64,000 bases of DNA from an uncultured Caulobacterales bacterium. GTDB lineage: Bacteria > Pseudomonadota > Alphaproteobacteria > Caulobacterales > Maricaulaceae. The stretch lies in NCBI GenBank assembly GCA_937929915.1, contig CALFUN010000007.1:124001-188000 (forward strand), read 5' to 3'. Numbering within the stretch: position 1 is the first letter of the stretch; each line of letters opens with the position of its first letter. Below, piece after piece: positions 25,692 through 33,915 of this stretch. The translations under genes and the position numbers were made by a program. Under the pieces are notes generated by a model. It saw nothing but the letters and a program-made list of their open reading frames with translations. It had not been told where the DNA came from and ran no database searches.

Positions 25692-26672
25692 ATGAGCGAC
25701 CCGACTGTCACATTTCCTATGGTTTTACTCTGGGCAGCCCCTATATTTGTCCTGCTGCTCATAGCTGAGTGGGGTTTCGTTGCCAAAGGTAAGATAAAAG
25801 GCCATTATGAGCGTAAAGATACGCTCACCTCTATGGCGCTTGGTTTTGGCAATCTATTATCTGATATTTTAATGGGCGCGATTAGTCTTGGGATATTAAT
25901 GTGGGTCTGGCAATTTCGCCTATTTGACCTAGGGACCAGCCTGCCAGTCATCTTGCTCTGCCTGCTAGCGCAAGATCTACTTTATTATGGCAAGCACCGC
26001 GCAGCGCACCGTATCCGCTGGTTCTGGAGCGCTCATGTCGTACATCACAGTTCGCAAAATTATAACCTCGCCACAGCTTTGCGGCAGCCTTGGAATAATC
26101 ATATGACAGGGTTTGTACTGCTCACATCCCCTCTAATTATTTTAGGCTTTCATCCTGTGCTTGTCGGATTTGTTAGCGGGATAAATTTAATTTATCAATA
26201 TTGGGTCCACACAGAGGCGATTGACAAAATGCCAAAATGGTATGAGGCTATTATGAACACGCCCTCCCATCACCGCGTACATCACGGCACCAACCCGCAA
26301 TATCTTGATGCAAATTATGCTGGCATATTTATTATCTGGGATAAGATCTTTGGTACATTTGTTCCAGAAGATGCCGATCACCCTGTAACCTATGGGCTTG
26401 TGAAAAATTATGAAACTTTCAACCCTATCAAAGTCGCCTTCTTAGAATGTATTGCCGTTTTTAAAGATGTTTTCCAAAAAGGTTCTCGGCAGACTGGCCC
26501 CAATTTGAGACAGCGGATAAAATATCTTATCGCGCCGCCAGGATATTCCCATGATGGATCACGGCAAAACTCACGGGATATAAAACGGGATTATGTAAGA
26601 AATCATCCGCATATGGCAGGGCGGCCAGGTCTACCTGATAGGCCCAGCGGCTTAACCGAGGCCGTTAAATAA
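25692..26672 (+). CDS. Sterol desaturase/fatty acid hydroxylase family protein
   Basis: This 326-aa membrane protein has the di-iron histidine motifs of the fatty acid hydroxylase superfamily: KHRAAH, HVVHHSSQ and HHRVHHG, in the usual spacing. Several hydrophobic helices surround them, including one at VTFPMVLLWAAPIFVLLLIA (20 residues). The family oxidises lipid substrates such as sterols, fatty acids, carotenoids or ornithine lipids; which one cannot be told here. The C-terminal tail is basic and soluble. Its end overlaps the convergent phoD-like gene by 21 bases. Confidence 0.88.
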   Translation: MSDPTVTFPMVLLWAAPIFVLLLIAEWGFVAKGKIKGHYERKDTLTSMALGFGNLLSDILMGAISLGILMWVWQFRLFDLGTSLPVILLCLLAQDLLYYGKHRAAHRIRWFWSAHVVHHSSQNYNLATALRQPWNNHMTGFVLLTSPLIILGFHPVLVGFVSGINLIYQYWVHTEAIDKMPKWYEAIMNTPSHHRVHHGTNPQYLDANYAGIFIIWDKIFGTFVPEDADHPVTYGLVKNYETFNPIKVAFLECIAVFKDVFQKGSRQTGPNLRQRIKYLIAPPGYSHDGSRQNSRDIKRDYVRNHPHMAGRPGLPDRPSGLTEAVK

Positions 26673-28397
26673 AGCTCTTTGCTTAAGATTTAACCCCTTG
26701 GGTGATGTGAGTTTCACAGAACCGTTTATTACAGGCTTTAACGTAAATTGCGCCGTCATTTCCGCTTGGTAGTCTTTGGATATCCGCGTATCAATGCTGA
26801 TTAAACGTGCTGTGCCCGTTTTTTGACCCAACTCTAAATCCAGATAGCCCGAACGCATAGGGTTGTAATAGCGAACATCCTGATTGCTTTGCGTCATAAG
26901 GAGTGCGTAATCTTCTGTAGCCGTCCCCATATAGTCAGCTAAAGTTAAAGAACAGACGGCCGTTGTTCCAAGTTCAACTCCCATCGCCGCGCCCTCTTTG
27001 TCAGTGAGGTCATTGACCCAAAACTCATGACTATCGCCCGTCACAACAACCACATCATTTATACCAGCTTCGGACAATCTGTCATAAAATCTATCCCGCG
27101 CAACAGGGTATCCATCCCAGCTATCCGTATAAGTTGGCAGGCCATATTGAGAAAATTCAACAAAGTCTCTTATGCCTGGCCAAACCTTCGCCATATTATC
27201 AATCGCAACAGGGTCAACATGCGGGGTTAAATCTGGCGAAGTTACGCGGCCAATGACCACTTGATTGGCCAGCATGCGCCATTTTTGTCCAGCTTCTTTT
27301 GAAGTTTTCAGAGTGTCTATAATAAAATCAGTTTGGACATCACCAAGCATATCTCGGGTCTCATCAAACAGAATTTCATTAAACCGCTTTGTACCTTTAT
27401 CTTCGCGGATCATATCAAAATAATCGTCAATAATGAGCGGCTTATCGCGGGCCAATAGCCGTGTTTCAACCGTGATTAAACTTAGCAAGTCACCATAATT
27501 ATAATGCCTAAAAATTGCTTCGCGCACGCCGCCCGTTTTCGGGTCGCGAATTGGCATCCATTCATAATAGGCCCGCAAGGCCGCGCGTTTACGGTCTTCC
27601 CATGCGCCTTCATCTGGGCCGTGGTTTTCTGCGCCTGTCCGCCAGCTATCATTGCTGGTTTCATGATCATCCCAAATGGTAATCATCGGCAATTTTGCAC
27701 TTACGGCCTGCAAGCTCGCATCACTGCGATATTGTGCATGACGCTGCCGATAATCACCCAGCGTGATAATTTCATGTGCGGGGTCATGCAAACGCCCAAT
27801 CTCGGCAGCTTCAGCAATCGCGCCGCCCCTACCATATTCATAATAATAATCACCCAAATGCAACAAGGCATCAAAATGGTCTTGGCGAGCAATATGGTCA
27901 TAGGTGTTGAAATATCCGTGTTGCCAATTCGCGCAAGATGTCACGGCAAAGCGGACGGATTCCACGCCGCCTTCTGGCAATGTTTTTGTCTGCCCAACTG
28001 GCGAAATTTTTGCGCCATAACGAAAGCGGTAATAATAAGTTTGCCCAGCCGCCAATCCCGCCGCCTCAACTTTGACAGTCCAGTCTCGCGCGGCATGCGT
28101 CACCGCCGTGCCAGAGGCTATAAACGAGCTAAAATCTTGCGTCTCTGAAACTTCCCATTCAACCTGCATGTCGCCTATATTGGGCGTTTCTAAGGTCAAG
28201 CGTGTCCATAAAATTACGGAATTTGCACGCGGATCACCCGAGGCGATGCCGTGCTGAAAGCCAGCCATGATGGGCGCGTCTTTGGCCGTAATTTTTTCTA
28301 CAGCTTTAGGCGTGCAAGCGGCCGCCGAGCTGGCTGCTGCTACGCTTAATGCGCCGCGCCGTGTTAAACCATTGACAGGTTTTTTCTTTTTCGCCAC
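26652..28397 (-). CDS. phoD: PhoD-family alkaline phosphatase, Tat-exported
   Basis: This 581-aa phosphodiesterase/phosphatase of the PhoD family is exported. The N-terminus has a twin-arginine motif (LTRRGALSVAA) followed by a Cys in AAACTPK, which fits a Tat lipoprotein. A PhoD N-terminal domain precedes the metallophosphatase core with FAVTSCANW, LLHLGDYYYEYG and TIWDDHETSNDSW. VVVTGDSHEFWV lies near the end of that core. The enzymes need Ca and Fe and release phosphate from diesters and monoesters. The start codon is GTG, supported by AAGGGA about nine bases upstream. No Pho box was recognised upstream. Confidence 0.9.
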   Translation of the reverse strand: MAKKKKPVNGLTRRGALSVAAASSAAACTPKAVEKITAKDAPIMAGFQHGIASGDPRANSVILWTRLTLETPNIGDMQVEWEVSETQDFSSFIASGTAVTHAARDWTVKVEAAGLAAGQTYYYRFRYGAKISPVGQTKTLPEGGVESVRFAVTSCANWQHGYFNTYDHIARQDHFDALLHLGDYYYEYGRGGAIAEAAEIGRLHDPAHEIITLGDYRQRHAQYRSDASLQAVSAKLPMITIWDDHETSNDSWRTGAENHGPDEGAWEDRKRAALRAYYEWMPIRDPKTGGVREAIFRHYNYGDLLSLITVETRLLARDKPLIIDDYFDMIREDKGTKRFNEILFDETRDMLGDVQTDFIIDTLKTSKEAGQKWRMLANQVVIGRVTSPDLTPHVDPVAIDNMAKVWPGIRDFVEFSQYGLPTYTDSWDGYPVARDRFYDRLSEAGINDVVVVTGDSHEFWVNDLTDKEGAAMGVELGTTAVCSLTLADYMGTATEDYALLMTQSNQDVRYYNPMRSGYLDLELGQKTGTARLISIDTRISKDYQAEMTAQFTLKPVINGSVKLTSPKGLNLKQRALFNGLG

Positions 28398-28471
28398 GAA
28401 CTATTCCCTTGAAAATCCATGACCTTATAAGGCTTCAAAAGGAAATAGGTCAAATAATGATAGCATCAATT

Positions 28472-29992
28472 TTAAATTTTTTGATCAAAGTCACCAATTT
28501 CATCATATTGTGCTAGGCGGCGTTCAATTTCACGGAACATACCTATCATATTGTCCTCAGATGTTGGCGATTCGACCACAACAACCAGATTGGGTGTGTT
28601 AGAACTTGCGCGCATCAAACCCCATGTTCCGTCCTCTAAGGTCATGCGCACGCCATTAACGGTATTCACATCGACGATTTTCTGCCCCAAAATCCTCTCC
28701 CCCGCTTCAGCCGATTTTTGTACATCCGCGATAATGCGCTCAACAACGCCGTATTTTTCTTCATCCGCACAATAGGGACTCATTGTCGGACTGCCCCATG
28801 TTTTTGGCAGAGCCTTGCGCAAATCAGCCATTGTTTTATCAGGGTTACGGTCAAGCATTTGCAAAATCGCCACAGCGCTGGTCAAGCCGCAATCATAACC
28901 CCGCCCTATCGGTGCATTAAAAAAATAATGTCCTGATTTTTCAAAACCAACTAGCGCCTTAAGCTCTTTAGAGCGGCGCTTAATATAGCTATGTCCTGTT
29001 TTATAATAATCTGTCTTGGCACCGTTTTTGATCAAAACAGGGTCTGTATTGAAAAGCCCAGTGGATTTCACATCGGCGACAAATTGTGCATTTGGATAAA
29101 TCTCAGATAAATCGCGGGCAAGCATAACACCCACTTTATCTGCAAATATCTCCTCGCCTTCATTATCAACAACCCCGCAGCGATCCCCATCACCATCGAA
29201 ACCCAAGGCCACCTCGGCCTTATGTTCCAAACACGCATCGCGCATAGCATGGAGCATTTTCATATCTTCAGGATTGGGATTATAATTGGGGAAAGTGTAA
29301 TCAAGCTCGCATTCAACAGGCACGACCTCTGCGCCGATTTTACGCAAAGCCTCTTCGGCAAAAGCCCCAGCCGTACCGTTCCCGCACGCGGCAACAACTC
29401 GGATAGGCCGAGACAATTTCACATCTTTTACAAGGTCATCAATATAAGCCTGCCGAACACCCTCAACATAACGATAAGACCCGCCCGCGCGCGGTTTAGA
29501 TTGACCGCCTAAAACAATTTCTTTCAGGCGTGCCATCTCATCTGGCCCAAAGGTCAATGGCGGCTCTATACCCATTTTCACACCCGTCCAGCCATTAGAA
29601 TTATGGCTCGCCGTGACCATGGCTACGCCCGGGCAATCTAAGTGAAATTGTGCAAAATACGCCATAGGCGAGAGCGCAAGACCAATATCTAAAACTTCAA
29701 TACCCGCATTCACTAAACCCAACATTAAGGCTTGTTTAATAGCTAAAGAGTAATGCCGAAAATCATGCCCAACGGCAATTTTCGGAGCCACGCCCCGCTC
29801 ATACATTAATGTCCCAAGCCCTTCACCCAAAGCCTGAACGCCGTAAAGGTTCAGCTCTGACGGCTTTTCTTCACTCGGCAAGCCAAACCACCAGCGCGCA
29901 TCATATTCACGAAAGCCCGTGGGCTTGACCAAGGCTTTGGTTTCAAAGTCAATCGTATTAGCAGCCATAAAAGGCAGAGGTTTACGCGTCAT
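28472..29992 (-). CDS. Phosphomannomutase/phosphoglucomutase
   Basis: This 506-aa alpha-D-phosphohexomutase interconverts hexose 6- and 1-phosphates, feeding GDP-mannose and UDP-glucose synthesis. The phosphoserine loop is MVTASHNSNGWTGVK. The metal-binding loop is FDGDGDRCGVV and the sugar-binding loop GFEKSGHYFF. The C-terminal phosphate loop includes RASSNTPNLVV. The length fits the AlgC/ManB type with a slightly longer N-terminus. An internal ATG at 29968 is an alternative start. Together with galU (24.7 kb) it covers glucose-6-phosphate to UDP-glucose. Confidence 0.93.
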   Translation of the reverse strand: MTRKPLPFMAANTIDFETKALVKPTGFREYDARWWFGLPSEEKPSELNLYGVQALGEGLGTLMYERGVAPKIAVGHDFRHYSLAIKQALMLGLVNAGIEVLDIGLALSPMAYFAQFHLDCPGVAMVTASHNSNGWTGVKMGIEPPLTFGPDEMARLKEIVLGGQSKPRAGGSYRYVEGVRQAYIDDLVKDVKLSRPIRVVAACGNGTAGAFAEEALRKIGAEVVPVECELDYTFPNYNPNPEDMKMLHAMRDACLEHKAEVALGFDGDGDRCGVVDNEGEEIFADKVGVMLARDLSEIYPNAQFVADVKSTGLFNTDPVLIKNGAKTDYYKTGHSYIKRRSKELKALVGFEKSGHYFFNAPIGRGYDCGLTSAVAILQMLDRNPDKTMADLRKALPKTWGSPTMSPYCADEEKYGVVERIIADVQKSAEAGERILGQKIVDVNTVNGVRMTLEDGTWGLMRASSNTPNLVVVVESPTSEDNMIGMFREIERRLAQYDEIGDFDQKI

Positions 29993-30205
29993 CAGTTAAA
30001 GACCCATCATATCAGATTCGAATTTTCAACATGTCTATAGCAAAGCCAGACAAGCTTATAGTCCTTTATTCTTATTCATCTATATTTTAGATTTAGTATT
30101 TTTATACTGATATAAAGATATAAAAAAATCGTTATATAGTGTTGACGCGCGTAAAATTTATGCCTAATGGCCTCTCAATATTCATTCATAATTATGAGGC
30201 CCGCT
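29993..30205. other. AT-rich divergent region upstream of ahcY
   Basis: No gene is visible. The stretch is very AT-rich and lies between divergent genes, so it must hold at least the ahcY promoter. TTGACG (30142-30147) could be a -35 element, but no good -10 box is correctly spaced. I looked for an SAH-riboswitch-like fold and did not find one. Confidence 0.35.
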
Positions 30206-31615
30206 ATGAGCGCTCACGACTATATCGTAAAAGACATCTCCCTTGCCGAATTTGGACGTAAGGAGCTTGATATTGCTGAAACTGAAATGCCCGGGCTTAT
30301 GTCCTTACGCGAAGAATTTGGACACAGTAAACCCCTAACAGGTGCCCGCATTGTCGGCTCGCTCCATATGACTATCCAGACGGCGGTTCTCATCGAAACA
30401 TTGACGGCATTGGGCGCCGATGTGCGCTGGGCCTCTTGTAATATCTATTCCACACAAGACCATGCAGCCGCAGCGATTGCAGCGGCGGGCGTACCTGTCT
30501 TTGCGATTAAAGGCCAAAGCCTTGAAGAACATTGGGATTATTTGGATAAGTCATTCTTATTTGAAGATGGCCCAAACATCATTCTTGATGATGGCGGCGA
30601 TGCCACACTTTATATTCTTATGGGCGCACGCGTTGAAAATGGTGAACCCGAGCTTATTGAAGGCGAGCCTGGATCTGAAGAAGAAGCGGCCATTTTTGCG
30701 CAAATCAAAAAGCGTATGGCCGCCAGCCCAGGTTGGTTCACAAAAATGCGTGAGCAAATTGTTGGCGTATCAGAAGAAACAACAACAGGCGTTCACCGTT
30801 TATATGAACTTGTTGAAAATGGCCAACTGCCTTTCCCTGCAATCAATGTGAACGATTCTGTCACGAAATCTAAATTTGATAATAAATATGGCTGTAAAGA
30901 ATCGCTCGTGGACGGCATTCGCCGCGCAACGGACACGATGATGGCGGGCAAAACGGCGGTTGTTTTAGGTTATGGCGATGTGGGCAAAGGCTCTGCAGCC
31001 TCCCTTCGCGGCGCGGGCGCTCGTGTGAAAGTCACGGAAATCGACCCGATTTGCGCCTTGCAGGCTGCGATGGACGGTTTTGAAGTCACAACACTCGAAG
31101 ATACGCTCGATACGGCTGACATCTTTGTCACAACAACAGGGAATAAGGACGTTATCCGCCTTGAGCATATGCGCGAGATGAAAGACATGGCGATTGTCGG
31201 AAATATCGGCCATTTTGATAATGAAATCCAAGTCGCTGCATTGCAGAATATGGAATGGACAAATATCAAAGATCAAGTTGACATGGTGACATTCCCGAAA
31301 GGCAATCGCATGATCTTATTATCTCAAGGCCGCCTGCTAAATCTTGGCAATGCAACAGGTCATCCTTCATTTGTGATGTCAGCCTCATTTACCAACCAAG
31401 TTCTTGCACAAATCGAGCTTTGGGAAGATAGCAAAGCCACGAACCGTAAATACGAAAATAAAGTCTATATGCTGCCAAAACATTTAGACGAAAAAGTTGC
31501 ACGTTTACATCTTGAGAAAATCGGCGTGAAGCTCACAGAGATGAGCAAAGAGCAAGCTGATTATATTGGCGTTGACCAATCTGGTCCATATAAACCAGAG
31601 CATTATCGCTACTAA
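30206..31615 (+). CDS. ahcY: Adenosylhomocysteinase
   Basis: S-adenosylhomocysteine hydrolase splits SAH to adenosine and homocysteine and so removes the product inhibitor of methyltransferases. The chosen ATG gives 469 aa, with GAGG six bases upstream. An ATG at 30167 would add 13 residues without support. Landmarks are [18 protein letters not shown], the NAD loop [18 protein letters not shown], and [12 protein letters not shown]. The protein ends in [13 protein letters not shown], the usual AhcY C-terminus. metK follows after a terminator, so the two SAM-cycle genes seem to have separate control. Confidence 0.97.
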   Translation: MSAHDYIVKDISLAEFGRKELDIAETEMPGLMSLREEFGHSKPLTGARIVGSLHMTIQTAVLIETLTALGADVRWASCNIYSTQDHAAAAIAAAGVPVFAIKGQSLEEHWDYLDKSFLFEDGPNIILDDGGDATLYILMGARVENGEPELIEGEPGSEEEAAIFAQIKKRMAASPGWFTKMREQIVGVSEETTTGVHRLYELVENGQLPFPAINVNDSVTKSKFDNKYGCKESLVDGIRRATDTMMAGKTAVVLGYGDVGKGSAASLRGAGARVKVTEIDPICALQAAMDGFEVTTLEDTLDTADIFVTTTGNKDVIRLEHMREMKDMAIVGNIGHFDNEIQVAALQNMEWTNIKDQVDMVTFPKGNRMILLSQGRLLNLGNATGHPSFVMSASFTNQVLAQIELWEDSKATNRKYENKVYMLPKHLDEKVARLHLEKIGVKLTEMSKEQADYIGVDQSGPYKPEHYRY

Positions 31616-31634
31616 GCTTTGATATACCATCATA

Positions 31635-31658
31635 GCGTCGCCAAAGGCGGCGCTTTTT
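31635..31658 (+). terminator. Intrinsic terminator after ahcY
   Basis: GCGTCGCC pairs with GGCGGCGC (one G-U pair) across a three-base AAA loop and is followed by five T residues. It begins 20 bases after the ahcY stop codon. Confidence 0.9.
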
Positions 31659-31713
31659 CCCTATTTAACCGACTTTAAACCCACAAGACTCTCATAATAA
31701 TAAAAAGCCCAAT

Positions 31714-31759
31714 GCGTCCTGATTATCAGAATGACGCTCAAGAGCCTTAAAACTAGGAG
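31714..31759 (+). promoter_or_regulatory. Possible structured leader of metK
   Basis: GCGTC (31714-31718) pairs with GACGC (31733-31737) around an inner CTGA-TTA-TCAG hairpin with an AAT bulge. The 5' strand also contains TCCT (31717-31720), complementary to AGGA of the metK ribosome binding site (AGGAG, 31755-31759). Two mutually exclusive folds are therefore possible. It does not match SAM-II or SAM/SAH riboswitch consensus sequences as I remember them. Confidence 0.3.
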
Positions 31760-31765
31760 TGTGCC

Positions 31766-32959
31766 ATGAGCCGCCAAACTTACTATTTTACATCTGAATC
31801 TGTGTCTGAAGGGCATCCTGACAAAGTCTCTGACCGTATTTCAGATGAAATTGTTGATCTTTATTTTCGTAAATCTGTCGCAGCTGGCATGTCCCCTTGG
31901 GATGTCCGCGTCGCAGCAGAAACGCTCACCACAACCAATAAAGTCGTCATTGCAGGCGAAACGCGCGGCAAGGATGTGTCTAAAGATGAAATCGAAGCCG
32001 TAGCCCGCGCAGCCATTAAAGACATTGGCTATGAGCAATCTGGTTTCCATCACGCACATGCTGATGTCAATGTCCTGCTTCACGCGCAATCTGTTGATAT
32101 TGCAGCCGGGGTTGATGAGGGTACAGGTACACATAAAGAAGAAGGCGCTGGCGACCAAGGTATCATGTTTGGCTATGCTTCAAATGAAGTGCCAGAGGCG
32201 CTTATGCCAGCGCCGATTTATTATTCACACAAAATTCTTGAACGCCTCGCCCAAGTGCGTCATTCGGGCGAAGTCAAAGGTCTTGAACCAGATGCAAAAT
32301 CACAAGTCTCTATTCGTTATGAGAACGGCAGGCCTGTTGAGGCATCTGCGATTGTGCTATCAACGCAACATGCTGATGGCCTAAGCCCGTCAGATATTGC
32401 AGATATTGTGAAGCCTTATATTCATGAAACGCTCCCAGAGGGCTGGATTACAGGCGACACAGTCTTTCATATTAACCCAACAGGGAATTTCGTCATTGGC
32501 GGCCCTGACGGAGATGCAGGCTTAACAGGCCGTAAAATTATTGTAGACACATATGGCGGTATGGCCCCGCATGGCGGCGGCGCATTTTCTGGTAAAGATC
32601 CGACAAAAGTTGACCGTTCGGCAGCTTATGCGTCGCGTTATCTGGCAAAAAATATTGTCGCATCTGGCCTTGTGGATTGGGCCAATATACAGCTCTCTTA
32701 CGCGATTGGCGTGGCCGAGCCGACATCTATCTATGTTGAGCTAGATAGCAAGCATGCGGCGCTTGCTGAACGTCTTGAGGCAGTGCTGCCGAAAATTATG
32801 AGCTTAACCCCTCGCGGAATTCGCAATCATTTAAACTTAAACCAAGCGATTTATGCACGCACAGCCGCCTATGGTCATTTTGGCCGTACACCAGATAAAG
32901 ATGGCGGGTTTTCTTGGGAAAAAACAGATCTTGTAGACGCGATTAAAGCAGCGCTTTAG
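31766..32959 (+). CDS. metK: S-adenosylmethionine synthase
   Basis: MetK makes SAM from methionine and ATP in the cytosol. The 397-aa length is typical. The N-terminal [20 protein letters not shown], the central [12 protein letters not shown] and the P-loop-like [19 protein letters not shown] are all intact, with [11 protein letters not shown] near the end. A strong AGGAG lies six bases before the start. A clear terminator follows at 32987-33010. Its leader may be structured. Confidence 0.98.
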   Translation: MSRQTYYFTSESVSEGHPDKVSDRISDEIVDLYFRKSVAAGMSPWDVRVAAETLTTTNKVVIAGETRGKDVSKDEIEAVARAAIKDIGYEQSGFHHAHADVNVLLHAQSVDIAAGVDEGTGTHKEEGAGDQGIMFGYASNEVPEALMPAPIYYSHKILERLAQVRHSGEVKGLEPDAKSQVSIRYENGRPVEASAIVLSTQHADGLSPSDIADIVKPYIHETLPEGWITGDTVFHINPTGNFVIGGPDGDAGLTGRKIIVDTYGGMAPHGGGAFSGKDPTKVDRSAAYASRYLAKNIVASGLVDWANIQLSYAIGVAEPTSIYVELDSKHAALAERLEAVLPKIMSLTPRGIRNHLNLNQAIYARTAAYGHFGRTPDKDGGFSWEKTDLVDAIKAAL

Positions 32960-32986
32960 TCTAAGACTGCGCATATACGTTCAAAA

Positions 32987-33010
32987 GCGGCCTCTTATGG
33001 GCCGTTTTTT
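32987..33010 (+). terminator. Intrinsic terminator after metK
   Basis: CGGCC pairs with GGCCG around a seven-base loop and is followed by six T residues, starting about 28 bases after the metK stop codon. Confidence 0.85.
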
Positions 33011-33118
33011 ATATCAAATTCTTAGATAAAGTGAAGATGGGGCAGTCGAGTTGAGATACGGGGCACTGTACTCCCAACTTAACCACCCCAAAACACTCAG
33101 CGCCCCAGAGTGTTTTTT
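33011..33118 (+). ncRNA. Possible small RNA or structured element ending in a terminator
   Basis: Between the metK terminator and the next gene lies about 100 bases without an open frame. It has short C-rich unpaired-looking stretches (CTCCCAACTT and ACCACCCC), repeated GGGGCA, and a strong terminator at its end. C-rich single-stranded loops are common in alphaproteobacterial small RNAs that pair with ribosome binding sites. I could not identify a promoter, so this is only a candidate. Confidence 0.25.
33090..33118. terminator. Strong intrinsic terminator-like hairpin
   Basis: ACACTC (33093-33098) pairs with GAGTGT (33108-33113) and is flanked by A residues on the left and six T residues on the right, which can extend the stem. 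It could act in either direction. It is a second terminator after metK or the end of a separate short transcript. Confidence 0.75.
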
Positions 33119-33158
33119 GGCCCCGCGTTTTGCTTATAAGTGTTAGATTTAAACATAT

Positions 33159-33174
33159 CGTGACGGCGGTCACG
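33159..33174. promoter_or_regulatory. Dyad upstream of rimM
   Basis: CGTGAC-GGCG-GTCACG is a perfect 6+4+6 inverted repeat, 70 bases before the rimM start codon. It could be an operator or a small leader hairpin. Confidence 0.3.
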
Positions 33175-33243
33175 CTCTATACATTTTAAACATTTCACTT
33201 TAATAATTTATAATTACACGCAGGTGCTTGTTAAAAGAAAACT

Positions 33244-33798
33244 ATGGATGAAATCAAACAAAAAGATTTAATATGTATCGCTATTATATTAGGCGCTTTT
33301 GGTGTCGCAGGCGAAGTTAAGCTCAAATCATTCACAGAAACTCCAGAAAATTGCATGTCATATGGCCCGCTCTATGATGAAAATGGGCAATGTATTTTAA
33401 CCCCCAACAGTCACCGCATAATGGCAAATCACATTGCGGTTCAGGCGCCTGAAGTCAAAGATCGCGAAGCGGCTCAAGCTCTAAAAGGTACAAAATTATA
33501 TGTTCCGCGGCAGATTTTTCCTGAGCCTGATGATGAAGATGATTTTTATTATTCCGACCTCATCGGATTAGAGGTAAAAACAACATCTGGGCAGCGCATG
33601 GGTAAAATCATAGCCATACATGAATTTGGCGCAGGAGATATGCTGGAAATACAGCCTAATCCTAAAAATGGCAAAACTCCGCAAAGTCTTTTTCACCCCT
33701 TTACCAAAGTAGCTGTGCCAAAAATTGACCTCACGGCACGCCGCGTTATTATCGAGATCATTGACGCCGAAAATGGCCGGAATCCCGATATTACTTAG
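33244..33798 (+). CDS. rimM: Ribosome maturation factor RimM
   Basis: RimM (184 aa) helps assemble the head of the 30S subunit by binding S19. The N-terminal beta-barrel reads ILGAFGVAGEVKLKSF, with the family's later AAQALKGTKLYVPR. A PRC-barrel domain follows (YYSDLIGLEVKTTSGQRMG). It is slightly divergent in the first strand and has an unusual acidic stretch (PDDEDDFYY). No rpsP or trmD flanks it, although those are the usual partners. No strong ribosome binding site is visible before the ATG. Confidence 0.92.
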   Translation: MDEIKQKDLICIAIILGAFGVAGEVKLKSFTETPENCMSYGPLYDENGQCILTPNSHRIMANHIAVQAPEVKDREAAQALKGTKLYVPRQIFPEPDDEDDFYYSDLIGLEVKTTSGQRMGKIIAIHEFGAGDMLEIQPNPKNGKTPQSLFHPFTKVAVPKIDLTARRVIIEIIDAENGRNPDIT

Positions 33799-33915
33799 TA
33801 TGTTAACAATAAGTTGTTCTGTTAAACGCCCAATTATATGAGAATTTGATGAAATGAACCCCATAAACGGTTTTTTATAGCTGCTAAGATGCTTTGTCCG
33901 TTATAAGGATAACTC

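Noticed and set aside
27504-28148. 214-aa plus-strand frame opposite the phoD-like gene
   Set aside because: It lies wholly inside a gene with clear PhoD motifs on the other strand and has no family features.
30121-30175. Sigma-70-type promoter with TTGACG at 30142 for ahcY
   Set aside because: No acceptable -10 box lies 16-18 bases downstream; nearby TATAGT and TATACT boxes lack matching -35 elements.
31714-31766. Known SAM-II or SAM/SAH riboswitch at metK
   Set aside because: A hairpin and anti-Shine-Dalgarno segment exist, but the conserved loop sequences of these classes are missing as far as I can recall, so I did not assign a class.
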